From Agarophyton chilense (Eukaryota > Rhodophyta > Florideophyceae > Gracilariales > Gracilariaceae), in contig JARGXX010000088.1 of NCBI GenBank assembly GCA_030374765.1, positions 2,914,001 to 2,978,000 on the forward strand: a DNA stretch of 64,000 bases, read 5' to 3'. Position numbers and translations under genes: made by a program. Under the pieces are notes generated by a model that made no database searches, was not told where the DNA came from, and saw nothing but the letters and a program-made list of their open reading frames with translations. Below, one piece after another: positions 23,903 through 35,423 of the stretch (position 1 is its first letter; each line of letters begins with the position of its first letter).

Positions 23903-24715
23903 TTAGACGTTACATAATTCAAGGAAGTATCGCAATTGAGTCTGTGTGGACGGTGGTTTCGATTCGTGCACTGCCGCTTTCTGAGCTTCATGAATTGCAA
24001 GCTGATCAGGCCTAGGTATGTGGCCCAAATACTTCACAGTATTAGCGATCCATTCGCATTTCTTGAACTTCAAAGTTATACCTGCTGTCTTCAACGCTTT
24101 GAGGATCTCCTCCATATGTCACATATGTCTTTCAATATGTTGAGAGAAGAAAATGACATCGTCCAAATAGACTAGACATGTTTTCCATTTATACTTCGAG
24201 AGTAATATGTTCAGGGCACGCTGAAAAGTTTCCGGAGCATTGGTGAGTCCCAAGGGCATCCGCTTGAAACGGTATAGTCCAGCGTGTGACAAAAATGCAG
24301 TCTTATCCTGATCTTTTTAGGCTACACGGACCTGCCAATAGCCATTGTTGGTGTCAAGCGTTTTAAACTCGTTTGAATTTCCTAAGCCGTATATACACTC
24401 GTCCATGCGAGGCAGTGGATAGGTATCACGTATCGTAACTGCGTAAAGTTTCCGGTAGTCGACACAGAATTGCAAAGAACCATCAGGTTTTGGAACTAAC
24501 ACCACAGGTGAAGCCCAAGCAGATTGTGCTGCTTCTATTACTCCTGCTTCGAGCATCTCGGAAATATTTTCCTCCTCGATCTGACGAGTTCGCGGTCCTG
24601 CTCTGTAAGGTGGTTGAAAAATGGGACGAGATCCCGGAATAAAATCAATATGATGTTCTGTAGCGGAGATCTCTCCTATTTTTCCAGTCCACATAGAGGC
24701 ATACCTTTGCAACAT
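23903..24715 (-). pseudogene. C reverse transcriptase
   Basis: The segment 24715-24317 holds WASPVVLVPKPDGSLQFCVD and LPRMDECIYGL. A stop follows at about 24317. The palm continues to 24116 with RMPLGLTNAPETFQRALN and an intact YLDD (VYLDDVIFFS, about 24170). After another stop near 24120 the thumb lies at 24115-23903. Three stops in a domain of this size exclude a working enzyme, though the catalytic residues survive. Confidence 0.75.
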
Positions 24716-24841
24716 TTTTTTGATTCTTTCCTTATACCCTTTAAGAACATTCTCAAGAACTAGTTCTTCTACCAGCTTGTCTGGGTCCCTCTGTTCTTCA
24801 GTCGGTTGTGACTGCTCTCTGGGACCTTCATATGCGTCCGT

Positions 24842-25891
24842 TCATTCGTCTGACACTTCAGAAAACCCTAGCACTTCTGCGGTAGAGATATGAGTCGGAA
24901 CCACTGCTGTCGGGTGCGGCAGAGCAGCTGCAACGATCAAATTCTGCAGTAAATGATAATCATTATCGGTAAAGTTACTAATGAGTATTCGGAAGGGTTT
25001 GTTCGATTCAACTTGGAAAATTCCATTCGCTGCGAGAAGTTCTCGATGCTCGTACATAGCAGCATTAGGCTGTATTTCCACGAGACCGGGTCGTTGTGTT
25101 ATCACTTGTATCCAGGTTTGGGATTGAGCCTTTAACACTGTACGTGTCGACACACGAATCTTTGGTGATGTATGACTACGAGCCAATTCGTATTCCATTT
25201 AGAGTGGAAGTGGAGCAGCTAGAGGGACTCTTCGTAGTGGTTTTATCACTATGGGCACTGTCGAGCCATATTCTAACGTGATTAGTCTACTCCGAGGGCG
25301 GATTGCTTCGACAAATCTGTCACAATAATCACATCCCAGAACAACTGGTGCGGCCAGTGACTTGCAGACAATAAACGCCACCTTCATTAAAAATTGCCCG
25401 AGTCTAACGAGCAACTTCACTGGTCCAAGTGTTCTCACTGCATTCCTATTAGCATCTTCGATATCCGGCAACGGACCGTAACGAATTTGTTCCTGATCGA
25501 TGGGTCCCAGTTCGGATATCCGAATAAAGTTCGGTCCGGCGCCTGTGTCAAGAACTGTCAGGAGCCGGGTCAATAAATCTTTGTCCAAGCCGATGTCGGT
25601 ATAAACTTTATAGTTTCTCTTCTGCGTTATCAGGATAAAGTTCTCCTGTTGCGACGGACAAGTATAACGTCTCCAAGGACGTTTGAGTTCACAGTCGAAC
25701 TGTACTCGCTTTCCAACGAACGGATCCACTCCGCTCGACGGAATATGATGAGTCCTCATCAGGAATTTGGGTTTCCAAGCGCGGGAACAAGGAGGCGAGT
25801 ACTCCCTGGTCGGCGCTACGCGATTAAAAAGAGCTGACCCCCTAGGGGTTTCCTCGCTTAGTTTCCCGACTGAGGTGGGTCGTTTGCCCAT
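24842..25891 (-). pseudogene. C protease and pol N-terminus
   Basis: The protease lies in 25891-25199: TVLDTGAGPNFIR with intact DTG, then PVVLGCDYCDRFVEAIRP. After a stop at 25199 the linker to RT continues (25198-24842). It corresponds to the first half of element B's long pol frame and is clearly homologous along its length. Confidence 0.72.
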
Positions 25892-25998
25892 GGGGCGTTG
25901 CTTCCAACTTGCTAATTAGCCTGTAGTGCTTCAGTTTTATGAATCAATGGAGCTCCAGATTGACGTCCAGGGTAGTAGCTAAGCCAAACTTTCACTTT

Positions 25999-26376
25999 CT
26001 AGTAGTTATCAGCTGGCACTAGGGTTCTTTCCTTTTCTGAGAGAGTCTCGTAATTCGTGAGGACGCGAAATAAATCCTTTGCAGGAAGGGTACATTCTGA
26101 ATAGAGATGATGACGGCCATAGCACAGATAGCATATGAACGCTTCACGGCGTGCTGCCGACCATCCAATGATTCGTTCACGATAGACGTTTGACTCAGAT
26201 TGGAGACTAAGCACCTGAGCGCGTAAATCATTTTCTCCATCAGGGGTTACGACCTTTTGATCTTTAGGTTCATTATGGCAACCATAGGTCTCCGTGGTTG
26301 GTTCAATAGCAAAATCCACGGGCATGAAAACATCCGAGATATGTCGTCCAACGGTTACCGAACGAGTGCGTGTCAT
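25999..26376 (-). pseudogene. C gag with large internal in-frame deletion
   Basis: The first 70 residues match the N-terminal part of element B's gag (RTRSVTVGRHISDV against RSRSVNDERDLSDV; NDLRAQVLSLQSES against DDLRMEVRRLKSES). The next residues match the zinc-knuckle end of B's gag (ICYLCYGRHHLYSECTLPAKD against ICYSCYGKHQLSAECTLPAK). The junction is near 26165. The acidic/serine region and the whole capsid core are missing while the frame stays open. The knuckle has the form C-x2-C-x3-H-x5-C. Confidence 0.72.
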
Positions 26377-26685
26377 CGCCTGACTGTAGAGTCGCTCTTT
26401 GCCTTCTGTAGGTGAGACGAGCCTCGATCGCGGACGTCGGTTTTAAAGAACCAGGGCAACAGTACTAGATTAGGTCTTCTATTTCGGCATTCCGAAAAAA
26501 TCCAATGTTTGGCGACGAAATATTTGAGGCCTTCACTTGAAAACGACAGCGTAGCTAACTACGGAACTCCGTAATAGCTGGACATGGTCGAAAACCGCTC
26601 CCGAGATCGTATTCAATTCCAGTTAAAGATCGGTATGGATTCCACGTTTTAGGTGCAAAATATTTGGATTAGCCAACCACAGTGT

Positions 26686-26700
26686 TTCTAAGTCGTGAGA
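26686..26700 (-). promoter_or_regulatory. Primer-binding site of element C
   Basis: On the minus strand TCTCACGACTTAGAA lies five bases inside the 5' LTR, sharing the core seen in A, B and D. Confidence 0.6.
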
Positions 26701-26705
26701 TGACT

Positions 26706-27322
26706 TGTAGTATCCGCTTTACGGAGAGAGTAGACACGTGCAACAGTGTTCGGGACTGTCAAATGGGTTCTTGCGGCTAAGGAGGGGTGTGGTAGAGCAC
26801 AACACTAGCGAGCTAGAATGGGGTTGTAAGAACCCACTTGCCAATGAGGGTGGTTGGTACTATTGAATGGACAACTACTTGTTGTAGCTTGTCCAGATCA
26901 CCGGTTAAATAATACTGAACAAGGAAAAAGTGAGTTGTGAACCCGTTTGTTGTCTCCTTTACTTTGGAGTCGGCGCTCCCTTCTGTGCCTTAAGTACAGC
27001 GCACAGGGGTGAGCGCCGCACATAATAATATCTAGATATAAACTTGGTTAGCCGATTAAACCCTCTACAGTACGGGATAATGTTTACCACGTAGCTACTC
27101 AAGACAGTATATGCGCCGTTTCCAATCCGATAGTTCTCTACAAAGGATCGAAGCGGATGCGCCGTGGCAGACCGATGTCCCACGTGTAATATACCACCTC
27201 ACGGACCATCTGTGGGATGCCGCTTCATAACTTCATCCTAGCCGTTGCACTCACTTATGAGTAGCATTATACTTAGCCAAAAAAAATCTTCCATCGGCAT
27301 TCCGACAGTGCAGAATACTATA
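26706..27322 (-). repeat. 5' LTR of element C
   Basis: It is homologous to 9991-10608. It ends ATACTATA on the plus strand (the other copy has ATACTACA), followed by the target repeat TTCCG. Confidence 0.9.
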
Positions 27323-27849
27323 TTCCGTCGCATCATTCCAGACCTTTTTTCCTTCTGGAATCTAATTATGGCTTATACGTAACGGTTAATCAACGTACGG
27401 CACATCGAATGCGGCTCGGAAAATTGCTTCCAACCAGGTGCGAGTACCTTGCCGAACCGTAATTCCACCGATGTTGGAAGTCAGCGTCCTGATTGCCAGC
27501 AGGGCCTCCAGCCTTTCTTTATCCCGATGCCATAACCATACAGGCCGGTAAGGTCTCACGCTTTTTGCAGACAGTATCAAGGAACCTAGATTGGATGCCT
27601 CATTTCAAGTTCAATTCGCTAATTTCTTTGACCGTGCTGCACGTCTATTCAATCCCTCCGTTTAGGGTTTAGCGCTCTCTCTTCTGGTCGCCTTCACTAG
27701 GCCCGGAATTATATTGCCCCAAATCGCCGGTGCTGAGGAGGAGGGTGGCCAATACTTTAAATTTTAATTCGTAGAATACTGCCACGTCAAGGAATGAAGG
27801 AGAGCACGATACTGCCATTACGGAAAACTGCAGCGGTAAAGTCCAGCTG

Positions 27850-28587
27850 TTCTCCGAAACACAGAGCGCTCAAGGTTAAATTTATCGAGCTGCTCCGCCC
27901 ATTTCATTTCATGTGGAATGGACACCTAAAATAAGTGGCTGCTAAAAACCGCATCAAGCTCGACCGAGGCATTAAACCCATCTACCAGATATTATATACC
28001 GAGTGACACTCAAGCGGCGAGAAAGAACGAACAGAAGTAGATAAACAGCTCATGACAGGTAATATAGAACCATTCACTGCAGAATGCGCCAGCCCAGTGG
28101 TATGTGCCCCGAAGAAATACAGCAGGTTATGCTTCTGAGTAAACTACAGCCGCTTTGACGCCGCTACAGTTCGGGATACCTACTCACTTTGGCGCATGTA
28201 TGAAGGCATCGAGTCACTCAGGGATGATGAGAGCGCTTACTGGTAAGTAGAGGTCAACGAAGCCGAAGAGGATAAGAAAACTTTGCCCTTGCACAAAGGC
28301 TTGTGACGGTGCAAGAAAATGCCGTTCGGTATGATAAATGAACCAGAAACAATCTAACGAGCGCTGGAAATTATTCTGTCTCTGGTAAAGTGGAGGTGTG
28401 CCCTTTTTTAAAAGGATAACGTCATCACATACTCCAATACGATTGAAGAACATTACCAGCATGTGTAAAGGGTTCTGGATTTGTTAGAGTCTGCCGAAGT
28501 CACCCTACGTTGGGATGAATACCACTGCTTCTGGAACACCTTCGACAGCTCAGGTCAAGTAATCTGCCCGGGGAAGCTGGAAGTTTC
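27850..28587 (+). pseudogene. E reverse transcriptase relic
   Basis: Landmarks in order: IKLDRGIKPIYQ, then ECASPVV, ATVRDTYSLWRMYEGIESL, KKMPFGMINEPET, ALEIILSLVKWRCA and VICPGKLEVS at the edge of element D. Single-codon stops occur about every 20-40 residues. The position of the YxDD box reads as a stop followed by KDN, so the active site is lost. The preceding 27328-27850 has no clear domain but should be E's protease-RT linker. Confidence 0.7.
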
Positions 28588-29033
28588 TGTAGCGCAATGA
28601 CTGGTGGGTCAGCGTACTGGTCTCAATCTGAGATAGAATGGTAGAGCGGTTACTAAGGTTCGTATACTTTACGGATGCACTCCCAGAGTACTTGGTGCAA
28701 TGGGCTGGCGTTTCCTGCGTAGTCCTACAGGTCAGAGCTACGGAAACGATGGTTTGAAGACCAATTGGTGGAACTAATGTACCAAAGGGGGTAATTTAGT
28801 ATCCTAACGGTGCCTACCTTACTCTAAGAGAGAAGCGTCACTCAAGCCAAGTAAATAACAATGGAGAGGTGCTGGGATCTCCTTGGCAATGTAATGCTAA
28901 TATCTTATACTAATTAAAATAGAATAATACTCTAAATGAGCCCCGCTGAGGTCGGTCAGTCCACGTGTCGACTGTAAGATACCTCAGGCCCCGGCGCTTT
29001 ACAGGGCTCAACTGTTATCGTTGCTGTTTGAAA
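28588..29033 (-). repeat. 3' LTR of element D
   Basis: This is an A-type LTR in reverse orientation. The LTR start is altered (TTTCAAAC instead of TGTGAAGG). The polypurine tract lies just outside it on the minus strand (TAAGGAGTGAGATA, 29034-29047). Confidence 0.85.
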
Positions 29034-29243
29034 TATCTCACTCCTTAGGATTCGGCCGTCACAGCGAAGTCCAGATGGCCTCATGATCGACCCAGGGGAC
29101 GTGAGCACTTAGTTGCTCCAAGTGCCATTGGGCGTGACAGGACTTCGCTTCGTCATTACCTGTGGGGATACGAGGCAGCGTGAGCTGACCATTGGCGCCG
29201 GGGTGGCAATTAAGTTGCCTAAGAACTATAACTCGAGCGCGCC

Positions 29244-31530
29244 GTGAGTACTGACCATGAGATTATCGCCAGCGTATTTCTCGTACCGCGTTTGAGAGGT
29301 TTTCCCTTGGCTTACTCTCCCCAGAAGGTGATTGGGGCCTTCCTTAGTAGCCGTATTTCCCTTGGGGACCCTACACGCTTCGTCCCCCGTGGTTTTATGT
29401 CCTTCAGTAAGCTTGGGTCCATTACATCATCTCGTCTTTCCCTCGTCGTACTTCTCCATTGGTCGCGCGCGATGCCTAACACGACATATAAGCCCATCGA
29501 ATACGCTATTCTCCCTCCGGACTTTGTTGCTTCCGTCGGTTTTCCTATCCATTGCCCGGGGGACCAACCTGTGGGCAGCGGCACCTTGGCTTCGAACAAC
29601 AAAGCAAGGAGCTTCTCGGGATTTCAAATGGCCTATGAACGCCCAGGGGACCGCTTTGACCATACCATCGGACGGAATCTGCGGGCGGTACGCCATGCCA
29701 TTTTACCGTTCTCTGTGAAAGAATACCAGTTTTGGCCATATGTATCTCGACGCCCGAAGTTTTGCCAAGATACCCTATTACCGTAGGGGCAGTAAGAACG
29801 CGCACAGCGATTTGGGGTATAACTGGTTGCTGAATGGTCCTGTGGATCCGCGTTGGGCGACGCGCTATCGCACCCTCATCCAAGTGGACATGCCGTACGT
29901 CCGCTGCGGAAAGGAAGCCGAGTACCAGTTCAGCGTGAACAAACTCCTTTCGGACATATACAAGGACTTCATCTCGCCTCATGTGAGATTTCCTCCGGCG
30001 GGTCACAACCTTTTGGGGCTCATGTGCTTCGGACCGCCGTATGACCGCCAGTTCTGGATGTTCAATAGGGTCTTTTGGAACGAGATGCATGAGCCCGATG
30101 GTCGTTTGCGTCAATCCCTTGAGATCTTCTTCTGTTGGCACCAGGTGAAGTTTCATGAAATGAGCACCGCCAAGCTTTCTCCGTTATATCTCTCACTCTC
30201 CCGCGTGGATGAGAACCGATGGGCCATGTAATGGCATATCTCGCCGCTCCTTTTGGTTCCCACGTCGTCCATAGTGGCGTATTATTCGTCCCAACTCATA
30301 GACGATGACAATGACCGAAGGTCTTGGTTGTCCTGGCAGGTACTCTTCGTTGAGGTCCACTTGATGTCTCTTATGGCCTTCCTCGATACCTCGAAGTACG
30401 GAGGCCGTGGTAATGTCCGTTCGGATGATTGGTGGGTATGCTACGACAATAGCAAACCCGGTCCTCAAAGTTGTCGAATCCCGCTCCCAGACATCATGAT
30501 CCGTTTCCTAAGGAACCTGGGCATCCATAATATCTTCCGTGGGACCGAGTTTTACGCCGAGGAGACCGAGGACCTTTTGGATCATATTTTACTGGTGGAG
30601 TGGGGCCAAACTCCCGGGTTCCTTCGGCCTGACCACGATACCGACTCGTTCACGCCGATTCCACTATATCCGCAGGGTCGGGACAAGGCTCGTCCCTATC
30701 CCACCAATCCTTTGAGAAATCAACCATCGGACATTGGAAGGCGCCATGTGCCCGACTTTCACTCGAAGGCCATTAGTTTCGATCTCCTGTGCTTAGAGCC
30801 TGATGTGGAAGCCCCGCCGTTGGTTCCAGCTGGTATGTACGATGGAGAAACCTTCGGGGAAGATCCCTTCGACCTGCCTTTAGAGGGCTTCAATCCTACA
30901 CTCGACTCCGCTGTTGTGTTGCCGACCGCTTCCCCTCCTCCAGCTCCTCCGGGTGCTGCTCCTAAGGATGAACTCTCGTATGAGCCGCCCGTCGCCCAAG
31001 AGGACATCTCTCCTGGAAAGGTTACTGTGGAAGCCGAAAGTCCTGTAGGTGATTCGATGGGCGGCGACATCACTCCGTCGTTTTCGTTGCTGCCTTTTCC
31101 CGCTTCGGTCACGGCTGCCGCCGCGGGTATCCGTAATGCCTGGCGTACCATTGTTATTACTGCATCGATAGACATCGCGACACTTCTGAGGGAAGCTTGG
31201 TCCTAGGCGCGTTGCTCGGCGCGCTAGGCCGCGTTTTTCCAACAGGATCAGGATCTGAAGACCGCTATGGTCAATATCCTGCAGCACAATGCCCAAATGA
31301 CGTCCCAGAGGGTTACTGCCGACTTAGATGCCAAATATGTTCTAAATTCGAGCTACGGGGAGGCTTCCGATGATGAACCTAATTCTTAAGGTAAATCTCC
31401 GCCAAAGAAGCGTGCCCGGCTCGCTGAGGCCGGTCCTATTGGTACAGTAGTCTCCTCGGGTGGCCTTAGTCCCAGTTTCACTCCTGCACATTCCAATGAG
31501 GACCACGGAGTTACTCTTGCGCCACCCCAG
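29244..31530 (+). pseudogene. Antisense ORF protein of element D (aORF)
   Basis: Four abutting plus-strand segments form one protein of about 700 residues, broken by a frameshift at about 29735 and by stops at about 30229, 31204 and 31388. The order is a basic N-terminus; a conserved middle (HWSRAM, YKPIEY, SPHVRFPPAGH, NEMHE); the 317-codon stretch 30253-31206 with IVAYYSSQLIDDD and a proline-rich, acidic tail; and a last piece with an NLS-like KSPPKKRARL. The block SSIVAYYSSQLIDDD resembles PAISYIGSALVNDP at the equivalent place in family B/C. No known domain was recognised. It runs opposite to pol and ends about 180 bp from the end of the chromodomain frame. Confidence 0.68.
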
Positions 31531-31709
31531 TGAGTCCTGTTGGTGTTCGGAGCGCTTTCGCGAACCTTGAATTCATGGCGAAGGCTGTTAGGCCTCTAGT
31601 AGTTAGTCTAATAAAGAATTGCTTGTGCTTTTTAAAAGTTGCTTCCTGTATTCCCCAAATGTGCATGCTTCAAGACGGAGTCCAACCTCGACAGTGTCTC
31701 AGGTCTTCC

Positions 31710-32000
31710 TCAAATGTCGCCTGAGGACTGACTTTGTTCCCTCATGCGGGCACTATGGCGAACTTTCGTGTCGGGAGGCTTTTTGGGAGGCTTTTTGGTA
31801 TTATTCGGGCCAATGGTTTCCCTCTCCTGAAGGCTGCGCTCCGTGCTGCCGATTTTGCGCCAATATCGGGCGATAAACCTAGCTGGAATGGTTTGAGGCT
31901 GTTGTAAAGAGTCTTCCTCAGGGGCGTAGTCGAACCAATGGACGCGATAGCGCATAGTTCTATCGTCTCCCGATCGGCGGAGATTATGCGCTCAGTCACA
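31710..32000 (-). pseudogene. D pol C-terminal chromodomain
   Basis: Two overlapping frames together give ERIISADRE, MRYRVHWFDYAPEED and a final helix ARYWRKIGSTERS, matching element A's chromodomain. A frameshift lies in the middle. The tail after the module is basic (KKPPKKPPDTKVRHS) before the stop at 31710. Confidence 0.7.
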
Positions 32001-32182
32001 TATTCCGGTTGGTGTTCATTCTACAGAAGGAGAGTCTGGATCAGAGAAGCGAATTCATCGGAGTTGGCTGGAAGAGATGGGTCATCGTCCTTGGCATCGT
32101 CCATCGGGTCCATGGGGCTAGTAAGGTCCGCGGGAACTGCCTTAGAGGTTGTGGTGATTTGAGCGTTGACCTGAGGTCGTAT

Positions 32183-33537
32183 TTATTTCCTTGGGCCAGG
32201 GGACTGGGACTTTGGTGATTCGTGAGAGCTGGGGGCTCGTGTTACCCGATCAATAGATACAGTGTCTTGTAGGCCATCAATTAGTAACGTAATGGTGTGT
32301 TGATTGGCTTTAAGGGCTTTGTATGGTCTGGTAGAGCGGGGTAAGAGCTTCCGCGTAGTGTCCTCTAGTTCATCACTGTCCTTGGGTGGCCAGTCCAGGT
32401 AAACAAATTCCCCTTTCCCAAAGGTAGCTGTGTTCCGGACTGCTTTCTCAAAATTGACATTGTAGCGCCGTTGGGCTTTGGTCAATACAGCCCTAGCCGA
32501 TTGGATAATGCCTTCAATGCGTCGGCGCGAGTAGCGCTTCGCCTGGATAGGAGTCATTCCTTGGAATATGTCCTGGGGTATAAAAGACTCCTGAACGTCA
32601 ACAGCTACCGCCGGTGGCGATCTCGTTATCGATAAGTCGAAAGGTGTTGTACCTGTGGAAGCGTGCATCTGAGTACTGTATTTGTAAACCAGTGGCTTAA
32701 CGTAGTCGTTCTAGTTCCATTGGTGCTCCGAAACGTAGGGTGAAATCGATCCAGAAGGTTGCAGTTGAAGCGTTGGGCTTTGCCATCGGTTTGCGGGTGG
32801 TAAGCTGTGCTGCTCATATGTTTGAAACCTAAGGTAGCGCAAACGTGTGAGAAGAATTTGCATAAAACCTGGCTGCCGATATCTGTAAGCAGTTAGAGTG
32901 GCATGCCATATGGATATACCCAGTAGGACAAGTAGCCCGTGGCGACATCCGTGGCTGTTGTCTTCCCTACGGGTAGGGCTCGGGTAAGTTTAGTAAACCT
33001 ATCGGTTATTACCATGACAAACTGTTTCCCATGGGACGACTTGGGCAAAGGCCTAAGTATATCCATTGCGACAAATTACATCGGGCCTGCAGCGGGGAAA
33101 AATTTAGCCTGGTGATTGGCGCGAGACCCTCGGATTAGTGCACATGAAGTACAGTTACGGGCGGTTTTCCATAGGTCCTGCGCCATTAATGGCCAGTTGA
33201 GGAACTTCCTTAGGGTCTGGTACATTCGTCGGCCTCCAGGGTGACCAGCCAAGCGAGGGAAATGGCCGAGGTATAGGAATCGCGCCCTTAGCGAAGTTGG
33301 TATTACCCGTTGGAGTGCGACATCCAGCGGTGAGCGGGGACATAGTAGTCCAAATCGGTCGTAGTCGAATAGGTATCCAGGGGTTCCTACCAATTGGGCT
33401 GTTTCCTTGCAGTACTCGTCTTCGACCTGCGCCTGTAAGAGTTTCTCAATAGTTACAGGGAGGAGCTCTTTGTTCTCCCGGGCTATCGCACGAACCTGAG
33501 GTGGTGTCGAATTGGGTGCTACTGTCTCCCAATCCAA
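32183..33537 (-). pseudogene. D integrase
   Basis: The zinc-binding module lies in 33537-33076 (YLGHFPRLAGHPGGRRMY, then NCTSCALIRG). The core follows in broken frames: the Asp block near 33060, a second near 32890 and STAYHPQTDGKAQRFN near 32815, where the catalytic Glu codon is altered (KAQRFN). The C-terminal domain (32668-32183) is open for 161 codons. Several stops separate the pieces. Confidence 0.7.
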
Positions 33538-33641
33538 TAGGTATGCTTCATTTTACTTTATCTCAGGATCATCAACTTTGACCTTACCCATAAGTTAATC
33601 CGTTTCTGTATAACCCTGAGGTCCATCATCTGCGAAGGGAG

Positions 33642-34086
33642 TCTGAAGGAGCGATGATAACGGTTGAGACCTGTAAGCCGCCAGGCCCTGAGGTATCTTA
33701 CAGGCGACACATGGACAGGTCCACCTCAGGTGGACTCATGTAGATTATTAATTATTTTTAATTAGTGTAATAGCTTAGCACTACACGGCCAGGGAGATCC
33801 CAGCGCCTCGCCAGTACTATTTACTTGGCTCGAGTGACGCCTCTCCCTTAGAGTAAGGTAGACACCGTTAGAATACTAAGTAAACCCTTTTGGTATATTA
33901 TTTCCATCATTTGGTCGTCAAGCCATCGTTTCCGTAGCTCCAAACTGTAGGACTGCGCAGTAAACGAAAGCCCATTGCACCAAGTACTCTGGGAATGCCG
34001 CAGTCAAGGCTTCGAACCTTGGACTCGCTTTACCACGGTACCACCGGCCAAGACCCGTACGATGATCCACCATGCATTGCGTTACA
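33642..34086 (+). repeat. Solo A-type LTR inside element D
   Basis: This single LTR starts TCTGAAGGAGCG, ends GCGTTACA, and lies opposite to D. It is flanked by GGGAG on the left and GGGAA on the right, a near-perfect 5-bp target repeat. No internal sequence accompanies it, so it probably formed by recombination between two LTRs of one inserted copy. It interrupts D between RNase H and integrase. Confidence 0.82.
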
Positions 34087-35423
34087 GGGAATAGGAATGA
34101 GGTCGTCCAATGGAGTGTCATGAGTTTCGTCGGTAATAATTCGCGAGAGTGCATCTGCTGCCTAGTGCTTGATTCCTGGCATATAGGTTATCTCGTAATC
34201 ATATTCTGACAGCCTGAGGCGCCACCAAGCGAGGCGACTTGATGCATCGGTCATATTGAGTAACCAGGGGAGTGAATCGTGGTCTGTTCTAATGGTAAAC
34301 CTAGTTCCCTCGAGGTATGGACGGAGTGTCACTACTGACCATACGATGGCTAGACATTTCCTCTCGGCAGTACTGTAGTTTCACTCCGCGCTGGTGAGAA
34401 TTCTGCTCTAGTATCCAATAGGTCAATTTTTCTTCAGTGACTCCTGTTGCTGTGGCAGTAAACAACTCACTTGGACATCATAGGTGTTTGTACCCAGGAT
34501 AAAGGGCCTATTGGGTTTCTGTAAAGAAAGTATAGGTGAGTTCTGTAATTTGTTTTTTAGGGTCTGAAATGTCTCGTACTAGTCGTCGGTAAGGGCCGCA
34601 AACTCCGAAGGTGCCCCCTTGTTCGGCATGGAGTTGAGAGGGGCCGATATTTTAGCAAACCCTTGGACGAAACGTCGGGAAACATTGCAGAAGGCCAAAA
34701 AGGATCATAGTTCCGTGTGGGTCTTGGGAGGTTAAGCCTGACAGATCGCATTTGTGGTCCGTGTGGGTCTTGGGAGGTTAAGCCTGACGGATCGCATTTG
34801 TGGTCCGTGTGGCCACCTTTACATTTTCTGGGAGGACGACGTGACCGAGATAGTCTACTGAGGCCTGGAAGCAAGAGCATTTGCAGAATCTCAGTGTTAC
34901 TCCAGTGTCATGTAGGATTGTTATCACCTTCTGCACGTGTCAAAAGTGTTCCTTTACGGTCCGTGAGAAGAGTATATCGAAATCCAAATAGACCAGGGCG
35001 AACTTCCATTTGACTCTGGAAAGTATTATGTCCATTACCCGTTGGAACGTGGCTGGTGCATTCTTCAAACCAAAGAGCATGCGAGTAAATCTGAACAGAC
35101 CTTAATGGGTGGTAAAAGTTGTTAGCGCTCTCGCGTCCTCGGCCAAAAGGATTTGCAAGTATCCAGAGTTAGCGTCCAATGTGGTAAATACGACAGCTTC
35201 GCCTAAGGAATCCAGACAGTCGTGCATGCGGTGTATCGGGTATGAATCCCTCTTGATTACTGCGTGCAGCTTCCTGTAGTCGACACAGAACCTGACGGAG
35301 CCATCTTTCTTCGTCACGAGAACGAGGATACTTGCCCATTCCAGCTTTGCACATCTTGTCCATCTGGTCGGCGAAAATTTCACTACGTTTAAGGCCGGGG
35401 CGGTATGGGTGCTGGAACTGTGG
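34087..35423 (-). pseudogene. D RNase H and C-terminal two thirds of RT
   Basis: RT reads from the edge of element B at 35423: VTKKDGSVRFCVDYRKL, HRMHDCLDSL, TTLDANSGYLQ and onward to a catalytic box near 34975-34990 that reads YLDF instead of YLDD, so the second Asp is lost. The thumb contains a tandem duplication (34713-34812). RNase H follows with many stops down to 34087, where the solo LTR begins. Confidence 0.68.
34713..34812. repeat. 46-bp tandem duplication in D's RT
   Basis: CCGTGTGGGTCTTGGGAGG and the following 27 bases occur at 34713-34758 and again at 34759-34804 with one difference, followed by an 8-base start of a third unit. The unit length, 46, is not a multiple of three. Confidence 0.9.

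Larger units (their letters stand above)
9991..27322 (-). mobile_element. Element C: Ty3/gypsy chromovirus with antisense frame, interrupted by A
   Basis: C is flanked by the 5-bp direct repeat TTCCG (9986-9990 and 27323-27327). It is bounded by two similar LTRs of about 618 bp with inverted ends (TGTAGTAT at one end, ATACTACA or ATACTATA at the other). Coding order on the minus strand from the right is gag, protease, RT, RNase H, integrase, chromodomain; an antisense frame on the plus strand lies beside the left (3') LTR. Element A is inserted at 13278-21703 and divides the end of integrase from the chromodomain. Without A it is about 8.9 kb. Stops and frameshifts in every domain make it non-autonomous. 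Confidence 0.88.
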
